The notes under the pieces: generated by a model
Database searches by the model: none
Told to the model about the DNA's origin: nothing
Seen by the model: only the letters and a program-made list of their open reading frames with translations
In this document: positions 34,203 to 41,392 of the stretch, one piece after another
How the letters are laid out: every line of letters starts with the position of its first letter
Numbering within the stretch: the first letter of the stretch is position 1
Position numbers and translations under genes: made by a program
Source: CBDFKB01 sp965248715
GTDB lineage: Bacteria; Pseudomonadota; Alphaproteobacteria; Rhizobiales; Rhizobiaceae
Assembly: GCA_965248715.1 (NCBI GenBank)
Contig: CBDFKB010000007.1
Span: 372,001 to 436,000 of the forward strand
Length of the DNA stretch: 64,000 nt
Direction of reading: 5' to 3'

Positions 34203-35426
34203 ATGTTCGCCCACCATTGGTCTTGCACGGTGTGCCGTTGGATACCGGGTCTGGCGCTAGCGCTATTGATTGCCGGTTACGCCAACGCCGACGATCAATT
34301 GGCCAAACCGCTGTTCGGCCATCTGCGCCTTCCGGCAGCGATGCCGGCCGAGGTGCACGGCTTTTACTCCAAAGGTTGTTTTTCCGGTGGCATGGCGATC
34401 CCGATCGACGGACCCAACTGGCAGGCGATGCGGCTGTCGCGCAATCGGCGCTGGGGCCATCCGCGACTGATTAGAACCATTGAGGAACTGTCGGTCAAAG
34501 CCAGCCGCGACGGTTGGCATGGTCTATTGGTAGGTGACATGTCGCAACCGCGCGGCGGCCCAATGTTAACCGGGCACCGCTCCCACCAGCTTGGGCTCGA
34601 CGCCGATCTGTGGTTCATGCCGATGCCGCAAAAACGCATGAGCTATGCCAAGCGCGAAAACACCAGCGCCGTATCCGTACTCAAGAGCAAATCGTTTTAC
34701 GTCGACGACGCGCGCTGGACCAGGGCCCATACCATGTTGCTGTACCACGCCGCCTCGTTTCGCGATGTTGAGCGCATTTTGGTGCATCCAGGGGTCAAGA
34801 AAAAGCTGTGCGACACGGTCACCGGCGACCGGCAATGGCTGAACAAGATCCGGCCGTTTTGGGGCCATCACTACCATTTCCATCTTCGCCTCGGTTGCCC
34901 GCCAGGTTCACACAACTGCCAGGCACAGAAATCAACTGGCAGTGAAATCGGTTGCGGTGATACCCTCAACTGGTGGTTTGAAACCGGCCTTAGGCCGGCC
35001 AAGAAACCTACCACCGACAAGCCGGCAAAACCGCGCCCGCCGATGCGGCTGGCCGACATGCCGCAAGCCTGTGGGCCGATCGCTGCAGCACCCGGACGGC
35101 CCGAAGCGCAGGCGACCATAAAGGTCGCCGGAACCTATCCAGATATCGTAATTCCCAAAGGCGCTAATGCTACCAACAGCAAGCCGATCGAGGCGGCAAG
35201 CGGCGGGCCCGCAGCCGTGCCTGCGGCAGCATTTTCTGCTGACGCCGTCCCGTTGCCAGTATTTCGGCCCTTGGCCGCGATCGCCAGTTCGCTCACGCAA
35301 CCTGCCGCGAAACAAATGCCAGCACAAGCACCGACATTGAACCGATTGTCACCTGCCAACACTCCAGCTACAGCCGATGCTGCGGTTCCGCTGGTCACAG
35401 CGCCGATCCCCCGTCCGGAACGATAG
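34203..35426 (+). CDS. mepA: Penicillin-insensitive murein endopeptidase
   Basis: LAS-family metallopeptidase that cleaves cross-links in peptidoglycan in the periplasm. The signal peptide is MFAHHWSCTVCRWIPGLALA with the cut after ANA (about residue 29). Metal and active-site motifs are GHRSHQLGLDADLWF (near 124-137) and GHHYHFHLRLGCP (near 220). Beyond the usual ~270-residue enzyme there is a ~140-residue low-complexity Pro/Ala-rich tail (about 266-407). ATG 34203 has GAGGAG upstream; the open frame extends 46 codons further without meaning. It precedes the DMT transporter by 70 bp. Confidence 0.93.
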   Translation: MFAHHWSCTVCRWIPGLALALLIAGYANADDQLAKPLFGHLRLPAAMPAEVHGFYSKGCFSGGMAIPIDGPNWQAMRLSRNRRWGHPRLIRTIEELSVKASRDGWHGLLVGDMSQPRGGPMLTGHRSHQLGLDADLWFMPMPQKRMSYAKRENTSAVSVLKSKSFYVDDARWTRAHTMLLYHAASFRDVERILVHPGVKKKLCDTVTGDRQWLNKIRPFWGHHYHFHLRLGCPPGSHNCQAQKSTGSEIGCGDTLNWWFETGLRPAKKPTTDKPAKPRPPMRLADMPQACGPIAAAPGRPEAQATIKVAGTYPDIVIPKGANATNSKPIEAASGGPAAVPAAAFSADAVPLPVFRPLAAIASSLTQPAAKQMPAQAPTLNRLSPANTPATADAAVPLVTAPIPRPER

Positions 35427-35496
35427 GCCTGGGACCACACGTTCTGCTGGGCCATTGCGGTTCCTTTTGCTCGACCTTGTGCCTATGGAGTGATAT

Positions 35497-36402
35497 TTGC
35501 CCTACGAAACTTTGAAAGCTTATCTGTTCTTGACCATCACCGCCTTGTGTTGGGCCAGCAATGTAGTATTCGGGCAGCTTGCGGTCGGTGAGATTTCGCC
35601 AATGTTGTTGGTGTGCCTGCGCTGGGCGACCACGCTTTTATTAATCGCACTGTTTGTCGGCCCGGTGATCCGCCGCGACTGGGTGGCTTTGCGGCCGCAT
35701 CTGCCGTTTCTCGCCATCATGGGCGCGACCGGCTTCACCATCTTTAATGCATTGTTTTATCTTGCTGCCCACACCACCAGCGGGCTCAACATGGGCATCA
35801 TCCAAGGCTCGATCCCGATTTTCGTGCTGATCATCTTGTTTGTCGTCTACCGCGCGCCGATCACTTGGACCGCACTTTTTGGCGTCATGACCGCGCTGAT
35901 CGGGGTGGTCACGGTGGTAACCGCCGGCGAATTTTCGCGGCTGCTGCAATTATCGTTTCAATTTGGAGACGTGTTGATGGTGATCGCCTGTATGCTTTAT
36001 GCCGGCTATACGGTCGGCTTGCGGCGTCGCCCGCCCGTATCCGCGTTCGCGCTTTTCGTCGTGCTGGCGGCTTCGGCCTTTCTCGCTGCTGTGCCGCTGG
36101 CCGCGCTTGAGGTAGCGGCCGGCACTCATCAATGGCCGAGTGCGAAGGGCATGATGGTAGTGGTGCTGGTGGCGATTATTCCATCGGTGATCGCGCAAAC
36201 CTGTTTTATTCAAGGCGTCGATCGTTTGGGTCCTGCCCGCGCTGGTATTTTCGTAAATTTGGTGCCTGTGTTCGGGTCGGCATTGGTGGTGCTGTTTCTC
36301 GGCGAAGTACTGCAAGGATACCATGCCTTGTCGCTGGCGCTGGTGTTGAGTGGCATCTGGCTTTCCGAACGTGCGCCGCGCCCGGTAGCCGTAAGCCGGT
36401 AA
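35497..36402 (+). CDS. DMT-superfamily (EamA) transporter
   Basis: A 301-residue membrane protein with ten predicted helices in two EamA repeats (first half FLTITALCWASNVVFGQLAV, second half VLMVIACMLYAGYTVGLRRR). It probably exports or exchanges a small metabolite; the substrate is unknown. The start is TTG 35497 with GGAG six bases upstream; no ATG exists before the first helix. It converges on the next gene with only 3 bp between stop codons. Confidence 0.88.
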   Translation: MPYETLKAYLFLTITALCWASNVVFGQLAVGEISPMLLVCLRWATTLLLIALFVGPVIRRDWVALRPHLPFLAIMGATGFTIFNALFYLAAHTTSGLNMGIIQGSIPIFVLIILFVVYRAPITWTALFGVMTALIGVVTVVTAGEFSRLLQLSFQFGDVLMVIACMLYAGYTVGLRRRPPVSAFALFVVLAASAFLAAVPLAALEVAAGTHQWPSAKGMMVVVLVAIIPSVIAQTCFIQGVDRLGPARAGIFVNLVPVFGSALVVLFLGEVLQGYHALSLALVLSGIWLSERAPRPVAVSR

Positions 36403-36405
36403 ACT

Positions 36406-37548
36406 TCATCCGGTCAAACGCTTGGTCGAGTAGCTTTCTGGCCCGGCGGTTTCCGCGTTACCAATAATCCCGTCGACCAGCACTTGCGCCATCAAATGGG
36501 CGATGGCGAAGGTGATCTTGAAACCGCCGACCGCAAACAACAATCGTGGCTGGCCGGGTAGCGGCCCGAGCAGGGGTTCGCGGCCCTTGCCGGCCCAGAA
36601 ATTGCGCGGCCTGACGCTAGCCCATTTCTCCAGAACCGGCTGGCCGCGCAATTGTGGTACCAGCCGCCATGCCCGTTCTAGGAATTCGATGTCTTGGTTA
36701 TCAAAGTCGCTCGGGTCCAAAAAATCGCGGGTCGAGGTCGAGCCGATCGCTACCCGCCCCCCTTGTTGTGGTACGATATAGGTGCCGTTGTCGTAGACGA
36801 TCGGCAATTGGTCGCCGTGATCATAGGCGATCGAAACCGCCTGTCCCTTGACGCCGAACCCGGCGCGAAATCCGATCACCGGTTCGAGTAAATCATATGC
36901 CGCGTACCCGTTGGCGACCACCACATGGCTAGCGGTAATCGTCAAGCCACTTGCTAAGGTGACCGCACCAGCGGTGCTGATGTCGGTAATCGCCGTTCGT
37001 TCCAGTAACCGGCAGCGCCGTTTCGCATCGCTGACCAGCGCGGCAATCAAAAGGCGCGGGTCGACCCTGGCCGCCAGATCATCATATTGCATGCCGAAGG
37101 GCGCAGCATCGGCCATCGGCCAGCGGGGCGTGGGGATGGTTTTACGGTGCCATAAGGAAAATTCTTGGTCGCGGCAGCGCCAATGCTGTTTGGCCCCAGC
37201 GATGCGTTCTGCCAGATGGCCAAGCATATGTTCGCTGGCAAATGGAACCACCCGCCCACATCGCCTAAACCCGCAATCCAGACTGGTGTCACCCTCAAGT
37301 AAGGCGATCTCGTTACCGATCGTGCACAGTGCATCGAACTGGAACTGCTTCTTGTCGTTCCACTGGTCCGGCATATGCGGCATCAATGCACCTAACAGGC
37401 CACCAGATGCGCCGGCGCCGGCGTGATCCTTTTCGGCGACCACCACATCAAGGCCGGCAAGCGCCGCCTTGCGTGCGACCCACAGGCCAACAATGCCGGC
37501 GCCGACTACTATTAGCTCGCAACTTGACGGGATTTCGGTTGAAGGCAT
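36406..37548 (-). CDS. FAD-dependent oxidoreductase (DAO family), candidate MnmC oxidoreductase half
   Basis: A 380-residue DAO-family flavoprotein: LIVVGAGIVGLWVARKAALA (FAD loop), AGAGASGGLLGALMPHMPDQ, VVANGYAAYDLL, IVPQQGGRVAIGSTSTRDFL and FAVGGFKITFAIAHLMAQ. It is divergent from mnmD, with 9-24 bp between starts. In enterobacteria one bifunctional MnmC protein carries both activities, so this may be the detached enzyme that removes the carboxymethyl group from cmnm5s2U34 of tRNA. The GALMPHMPDQW segment fits MnmC-type oxidoreductases. A D-amino-acid dehydrogenase or glycine-oxidase role remains possible. Confidence 0.75.
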   Translation of the reverse strand: MPSTEIPSSCELIVVGAGIVGLWVARKAALAGLDVVVAEKDHAGAGASGGLLGALMPHMPDQWNDKKQFQFDALCTIGNEIALLEGDTSLDCGFRRCGRVVPFASEHMLGHLAERIAGAKQHWRCRDQEFSLWHRKTIPTPRWPMADAAPFGMQYDDLAARVDPRLLIAALVSDAKRRCRLLERTAITDISTAGAVTLASGLTITASHVVVANGYAAYDLLEPVIGFRAGFGVKGQAVSIAYDHGDQLPIVYDNGTYIVPQQGGRVAIGSTSTRDFLDPSDFDNQDIEFLERAWRLVPQLRGQPVLEKWASVRPRNFWAGKGREPLLGPLPGQPRLLFAVGGFKITFAIAHLMAQVLVDGIIGNAETAGPESYSTKRLTG

Positions 37549-37572
37549 GCGGTTGCCGTGGCAAATGAAGAA

Positions 37573-38277
37573 ATGAGTGACGCGCGGGAAATACCCCGGA
37601 TCGATTGGATTGATGATACCATACCGCTCGCGACCGCCTTTGCCGATAGCTACTATTCAAAAGCCGACGGGCGGGCAGAGACCGGCCATGTATTTATCAA
37701 TGGTAACCGGCTTAACCAGCGCTGGCACCGAGGCGGACTATTTACGATTGCTGAACTCGGTTTTGGCACCGGGCTCAATTTTCTCGAAACTTGGCGACAA
37801 TGGCGCGGTGCTGACTTTGACAACGATAAACTGCGCTACATCTCCTTCGAGAAATTCCCGCTTGATGCTGGCGCCATGCGCCGAGCCCTGTCGCGCTGGC
37901 CGATTTTGGCCGAAGCGGCGGAGCAATTATTAGCGCTATGGGACCCGGCTGGCAGCGATTTTGAATTTACCGTCGAACAAGGTCAGGTGCAGCTTGAAGT
38001 CTATTTCGGTGATGCCGCCGAACAGCTTGGCCAAGCAAATTTTACCGCCAATGCCTGGTATCTTGATGGGTTTTCCCCGGCGCGAAATCCGGCCATGTGG
38101 GGTGATGAATTGATGGCACAAATTGCCACCCATACCGCGCCGGGCGGCACGTTTGCCACCTATTCGGTGGCCAGCGTGGTGCGGCGCAACCTGGCCGCTG
38201 CCGGGTTTAGGGTGGAAAAGGCGCCAGGCTTTGCCGGTAAGCGGGAAATGCTGATTGGACATCTGTCCGGGGCTTGA
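37573..38277 (+). CDS. mnmD: tRNA (5-methylaminomethyl-2-thiouridine)(34)-methyltransferase MnmD
   Basis: SAM-dependent enzyme that completes mnm5s2U34 in tRNA. The 234-residue protein has the family pattern GHVFINGNRLNQRWHR, the SAM loop FTIAELGFGTGLNFLETWRQ, LQVYFGDA-type LEVYFGDAAEQL, and WYLDGFSPARNPAMWGDEL. ATG 37573 (MSDAREIPRIDW) fits family N-termini; GTG 37558 would add five residues. It is divergent from a DAO-family gene that may supply the other half of MnmC chemistry. Confidence 0.9.
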   Translation: MSDAREIPRIDWIDDTIPLATAFADSYYSKADGRAETGHVFINGNRLNQRWHRGGLFTIAELGFGTGLNFLETWRQWRGADFDNDKLRYISFEKFPLDAGAMRRALSRWPILAEAAEQLLALWDPAGSDFEFTVEQGQVQLEVYFGDAAEQLGQANFTANAWYLDGFSPARNPAMWGDELMAQIATHTAPGGTFATYSVASVVRRNLAAAGFRVEKAPGFAGKREMLIGHLSGA

Positions 38278-38363
38278 TTGGCGCAGGCAGAAATTCAACC
38301 TTGCCCCTGCCCTTGCCGGCAATGCCGGCAATACCGGATCAACACAGATAACGGCGGCAGCCA

Positions 38364-38792
38364 ATGAACCTGCGGATCAATATTTTAGGGGGTGGGCCGG
38401 CTGGGCTTTATGCCGCGATATTGCTGAAGCGGGCGCGGCCTGGGGCGCAAATTACCCTGTTTGAGCAAAACCCGGCCAACGCGACCTTCGGCTTCGGGGT
38501 GGTGTTTTCCGACCAGGCGCTTGATTTCCTGCGCGCCGAGGATAGGGCGACCGCTGATCTGATCGAACCACGCATGATCAGATGGTCCGACATCATAGTC
38601 AATCACCGTGGCACCCGCATCGCCATTGACGGCATCGGTTTTGCCGCCATCGGCCGGCTGGAGTTGTTGCAACTCCTACACAGTATCCTATATCCGCCGT
38701 GCCGGCAGGCTCGATACCGCGCGCTGCGCGACCTGGCGCCGCAATTTACCGCGTCACTTCAAGCGCGCGGCGTTGATTTAGATGGTGGCTGA
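38364..38792 (+). pseudogene. N-terminal fragment of a salicylyl-CoA 5-hydroxylase-like flavin monooxygenase
   Basis: The first ~110 codons (NILGGGPAGLYAAILLKRAR, ITLFEQNPANATFGFGVVFS, GIGFAAIGRLELLQLL) align well with the monooxygenase/reductase at 4530, for example GLGAGPAGLYFA and NDTFGWGVVLSD there. After 38680 similarity is lost; the frame ends QARGVDLDGG, which looks like the continuation after a short insertion, then stops at 38792. The remaining ~280 residues of the monooxygenase domain and any OYE domain are missing. The fragment is probably non-functional. Confidence 0.72.
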
Positions 38793-38907
38793 CTATTAGT
38801 CCGGGCCACCACCTAGGTTAGGCCCTGTCCAACCAAAATTGTCCACAGGCCTTAGGCCAAACAAAAACCACCCTTGGTATAAGCGGTATAAATCGCAAAC
38901 CGCGAAC

Positions 38908-39128
38908 ATGCGCGAACCGCTGATCGAGGCGGCGCTGATTTTCGGCAAGGAGTTGGAACACATACCCGGGCGCGACCAATCGATCCGGTGCCACGGGCTC
39001 AAAATGTGTTATGACAATCGGGTCGATGGCAGCAGGCGAAGCTGACCATCGGCACCTGTCGCCGGCTTTTGCCGACGGGTTTCGTCACCGCGCCGTTTCG
39101 TGCCATTGGTGCCACCGTATTTGAATGA
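38908..39128 (+). pseudogene. Relic of gentisate 1,2-dioxygenase
   Basis: One frame from ATG 38908 reads MREPLIEAALIFGKELE, resembling the N-terminal RxPLxEAGxLI..EE block of gentisate dioxygenases. A second frame (39027-39128) reads KLTIGTCRRLLPTGFVTAPF then RAIGATVFE before a stop, a close match to the C-terminal cupin block of the same family. The middle is deleted and the frame changed. A repeat-like CCCTTGGTATAAG at 38871-38883 may mark a breakpoint. The N-terminal match is weaker than the C-terminal one. Confidence 0.55.
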
Positions 39129-39153
39129 CTGACCGGGCCTAAAGGGGGTTTTG

Positions 39154-39849
39154 ATGGGTTATGTATTTGAACCGCCGCGCCAGGCGAGCGTTTGCGTGTT
39201 CGCCAGCACCGATCGCTTTCCAGTCCGGCGGATATTTTGTATTGGCCGCAATTATGCCGCCCATGCCCGCGAAATGGGCAAGGACCCCGACCGAGAACCG
39301 CCATTCTTTTTCACCAAACCGGCCGATGCGGTGGTCGACAGTGGCACTACCGTGCCTTATCCGCCGGAAACCGCGAACCTGCACTATGAAATCGAACTGG
39401 TGGTGGCGATCGGCAAAGCCGGTCGCGATATCGCGCAAGGCGATGCGTTTAACCATGTGTGGGGTGCCGGTGTCGGCATCGACCTAACCCGCCGTGATCT
39501 ACAGACACAGGCCAAGGAAATGGGCCGGCCGTGGGATTGGGGCAAGGCGTTCGATCGTTCCGCACCGGTCGCGCCGCTGAAACCGATCGGCAAAGTCGCC
39601 AGTCTCGAAAACGGGCGCATCTGGCTCAAGGTCAATGGCGAACTTCGCCAGGATGCTGATATTGCTGATCTGATTTGGCCGGTGGACGAGCACATCGCAA
39701 TTCTGTCGCGTTCGATGGCACTCGCACCAGGGGATTTGATCATGACCGGCACTCCGGCCGGGGTCGGACCTGTTGTGAGCGGCGATGTCATCCGGGGCGG
39801 GATCGAGGGCCTGCCGGAAATCGAACTCAGCATCGGACAGCCGGCATAA
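39154..39849 (+). CDS. Fumarylacetoacetate hydrolase family protein, likely fumarylpyruvate hydrolase
   Basis: A 231-residue FAH-fold hydrolase: FPVRRIFCIGRNYAAHAREM, PFFFTKPADAVVDSG, the metal ligands in NLHYEIELVVAIGKAG, GVGIDLTRRDLQTQAKEMGR, and IMTGTPAGVGPV. These features are those of fumarylpyruvate hydrolases, which split fumarylpyruvate to fumarate and pyruvate at the end of the gentisate pathway. ATG 39154 follows AAGGGGG; TTG 39151 is unlikely. It seems intact although the presumed partners upstream are broken, so it may be a survivor of the gene decay or serve another acylpyruvate. Confidence 0.88.
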   Translation: MGYVFEPPRQASVCVFASTDRFPVRRIFCIGRNYAAHAREMGKDPDREPPFFFTKPADAVVDSGTTVPYPPETANLHYEIELVVAIGKAGRDIAQGDAFNHVWGAGVGIDLTRRDLQTQAKEMGRPWDWGKAFDRSAPVAPLKPIGKVASLENGRIWLKVNGELRQDADIADLIWPVDEHIAILSRSMALAPGDLIMTGTPAGVGPVVSGDVIRGGIEGLPEIELSIGQPA

Positions 39850-39888
39850 GCGATCGATCCGGTTTTGCGTCCCAAAGAGGAAACCAGC

Positions 39889-40608
39889 ATGCATTTTCTT
39901 GTCTTGCAGCACGCGCGATCTGAACATCCCGGCATATTCCGCTCGTTCCTTGATGATGACGGCCACTCCTGGGACGCGGTTGAACTTGACCAAGGTGAAA
40001 AATTACCAGAGCTCGATGGCTATGACGCGCTGTGGGTAATGGGCGGACCGATGGATGTGTGGCAGGAAGATGTCTACCCATGGTTGCGCGATGAAAAGGC
40101 GTTGATCAAAGACGCAGTTGAGGCGCGCGGACTGCCGTTTCTTGGACTTTGCCTCGGCCACCAATTGCTGGCCGATGCATTGGGTGGCCAGGTAGAACCG
40201 TCGCAAACCCCGGAAATCGGCATCTTGGAGGTGCAGTTGACCGCTGAGGGTGCTTCCGGCGTTTTGTTCGACGGTTTGGCTGAGAATTTCCACTGTTTGC
40301 AATGGCACAGTGCCGAAGTTACCCAAATGCCACCTGGCGGCCAATGCCTTGCCGCTTCGCCGGCCTGCAAAGTACAGGCGATGAAATGGGGGCCCCGTGC
40401 CTATGGGATGCAGTTTCATGTCGAGATCGAAATCGACACCATACCAAATTGGGTCAAGATACCGGAATATGCCGACGCGCTCGACCGGGTGTTGGGACCG
40501 TCAGGTGCTGAGGAAATGGAGCGCGACGCGGCGACCCATATGGCATCGATGAACCAAACTGCAGAACGGATTTACATTAACTGGTTGCAAACCGCGGCCC
40601 GGGTTTGA
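39889..40608 (+). CDS. Class I glutamine amidotransferase-like protein
   Basis: A 239-residue stand-alone GATase1 domain related to GMP-synthase-type glutaminases. It has the nucleophile elbow LPFLGLCLGHQLLADALGG (cysteine near residue 88), VMGGPMDVWQEDVYPWLRDE at the oxyanion region, FHCLQWHSAEVTQMP, and YGMQFHVEIE for the catalytic histidine and glutamate. Members act on small amines or gamma-glutamyl compounds; the substrate here is unknown. ATG 39889 has AGAGG upstream; an in-frame TTG at 39865 adds eight residues. It lies 39 bp after the FAH-family gene and may be co-transcribed. Confidence 0.87.
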   Translation: MHFLVLQHARSEHPGIFRSFLDDDGHSWDAVELDQGEKLPELDGYDALWVMGGPMDVWQEDVYPWLRDEKALIKDAVEARGLPFLGLCLGHQLLADALGGQVEPSQTPEIGILEVQLTAEGASGVLFDGLAENFHCLQWHSAEVTQMPPGGQCLAASPACKVQAMKWGPRAYGMQFHVEIEIDTIPNWVKIPEYADALDRVLGPSGAEEMERDAATHMASMNQTAERIYINWLQTAARV

Positions 40609-40629
40609 TTTGTTAGATTGAAACCCACA

Positions 40630-41121
40630 CTAGCGCTTGTCACGAAGCGTTGGAGTAGCTTCGTCGCGCTATCTCTTTATTTATGCGTGTCATTTTCCCA
40701 AAACCGGTACCCACTTTTGGGTGACACGCTCTGGCGCTTGTCACGAAGCGTTGGAGTAGCTTCGTCGCGCTATCTGTTTGTTTTGTCGCGTATTCTTATC
40801 CGAAAACCGCTACACACTTTTCGGGAATACGCTCTGGCGCTTGGCACGAAGCGTTGGAGTAGCTTCGTCGCGCTATCTCTTTATTTATGCGTGTCATTTT
40901 CCCAAAACCGGTACCCACTTTTGGGTTTAGCGCTTCGCGTTGGAGTAGCTTCTTATCTCTTTGTTTATGCGTGTCATTTTTCCCAAAACCGGTGCCCACT
41001 TTTGGGTGACACGCTCTGGCGCTTGGCACGAAGCGTTGGAGTAGCTTCGTCGCGCTATCTCTTTGTTTATGCGTGTCATTTTTCCCAAAACCGGTACCCA
41101 CTTTTGGGTGACACGCTCTAT
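40630..41121 (+). repeat. Tandem array of five CTAG-type palindromic repeats
   Basis: Five head-to-tail units start at 40630, 40731, 40834, 40927 and 41015, joined by CTAG/CTGG/TTAG-like 4-bp junctions; periods are 101, 103, 93, 88 and about 103 bp. Units 1, 3 and 5 are near-identical to the solo copies. Unit 4 has lost bases in its first hairpin. Unit 2 carries a diverged second hairpin (40788-40832) whose changes are paired. No spacers exist, so this is not CRISPR. It occupies most of the 784-bp gap between the amidotransferase and acetoacetyl-CoA synthetase genes. Confidence 0.9.
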
Positions 41122-41175
41122 TATGCGCAAAAGGAAATTCTGGTTTTCGGCTTTGCTGGCAAGTCGCGCCGGTAG

Positions 41176-41206
41176 AAAAAAACGGCGGACCCAAATGGAT
41201 CCGCCG
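41176..41206 (-). terminator. Rho-independent terminator of the acetoacetyl-CoA synthetase gene
   Basis: On the minus strand CGGCGGA (41206-41200) pairs with TCCGCCG (41189-41183), followed directly by seven T (41182-41176). It lies 187 bp after the stop of the minus-strand gene ending at 41393. Confidence 0.85.
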
Positions 41207-41392
41207 AGTGAAATTTTGTGGAGACAGCTGCACTTTCGTTGGGCCGTTACGCGTACTAATTGCGCACATAAGGTCGGCCCACTCGAGCGCTACATTGGCG
41301 CTGGACCGTTAACAAAACTTTAATTTCGCAGCACTCACGACGTTCACAGACGTAATGTTTTGTTACAAGGTTAATTTCCAGGTAATAATTGG

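Noticed and set aside
40630..41121. CRISPR array
   Set aside because: Units of about 100 bp are directly joined, with no unique spacers and no cas genes nearby.
40618..41175. 185-codon open frame with internally repeated peptide over the tandem array
   Set aside because: The frame is the translation of the palindromic repeat units; no ribosome site and no family similarity outside the repeats.
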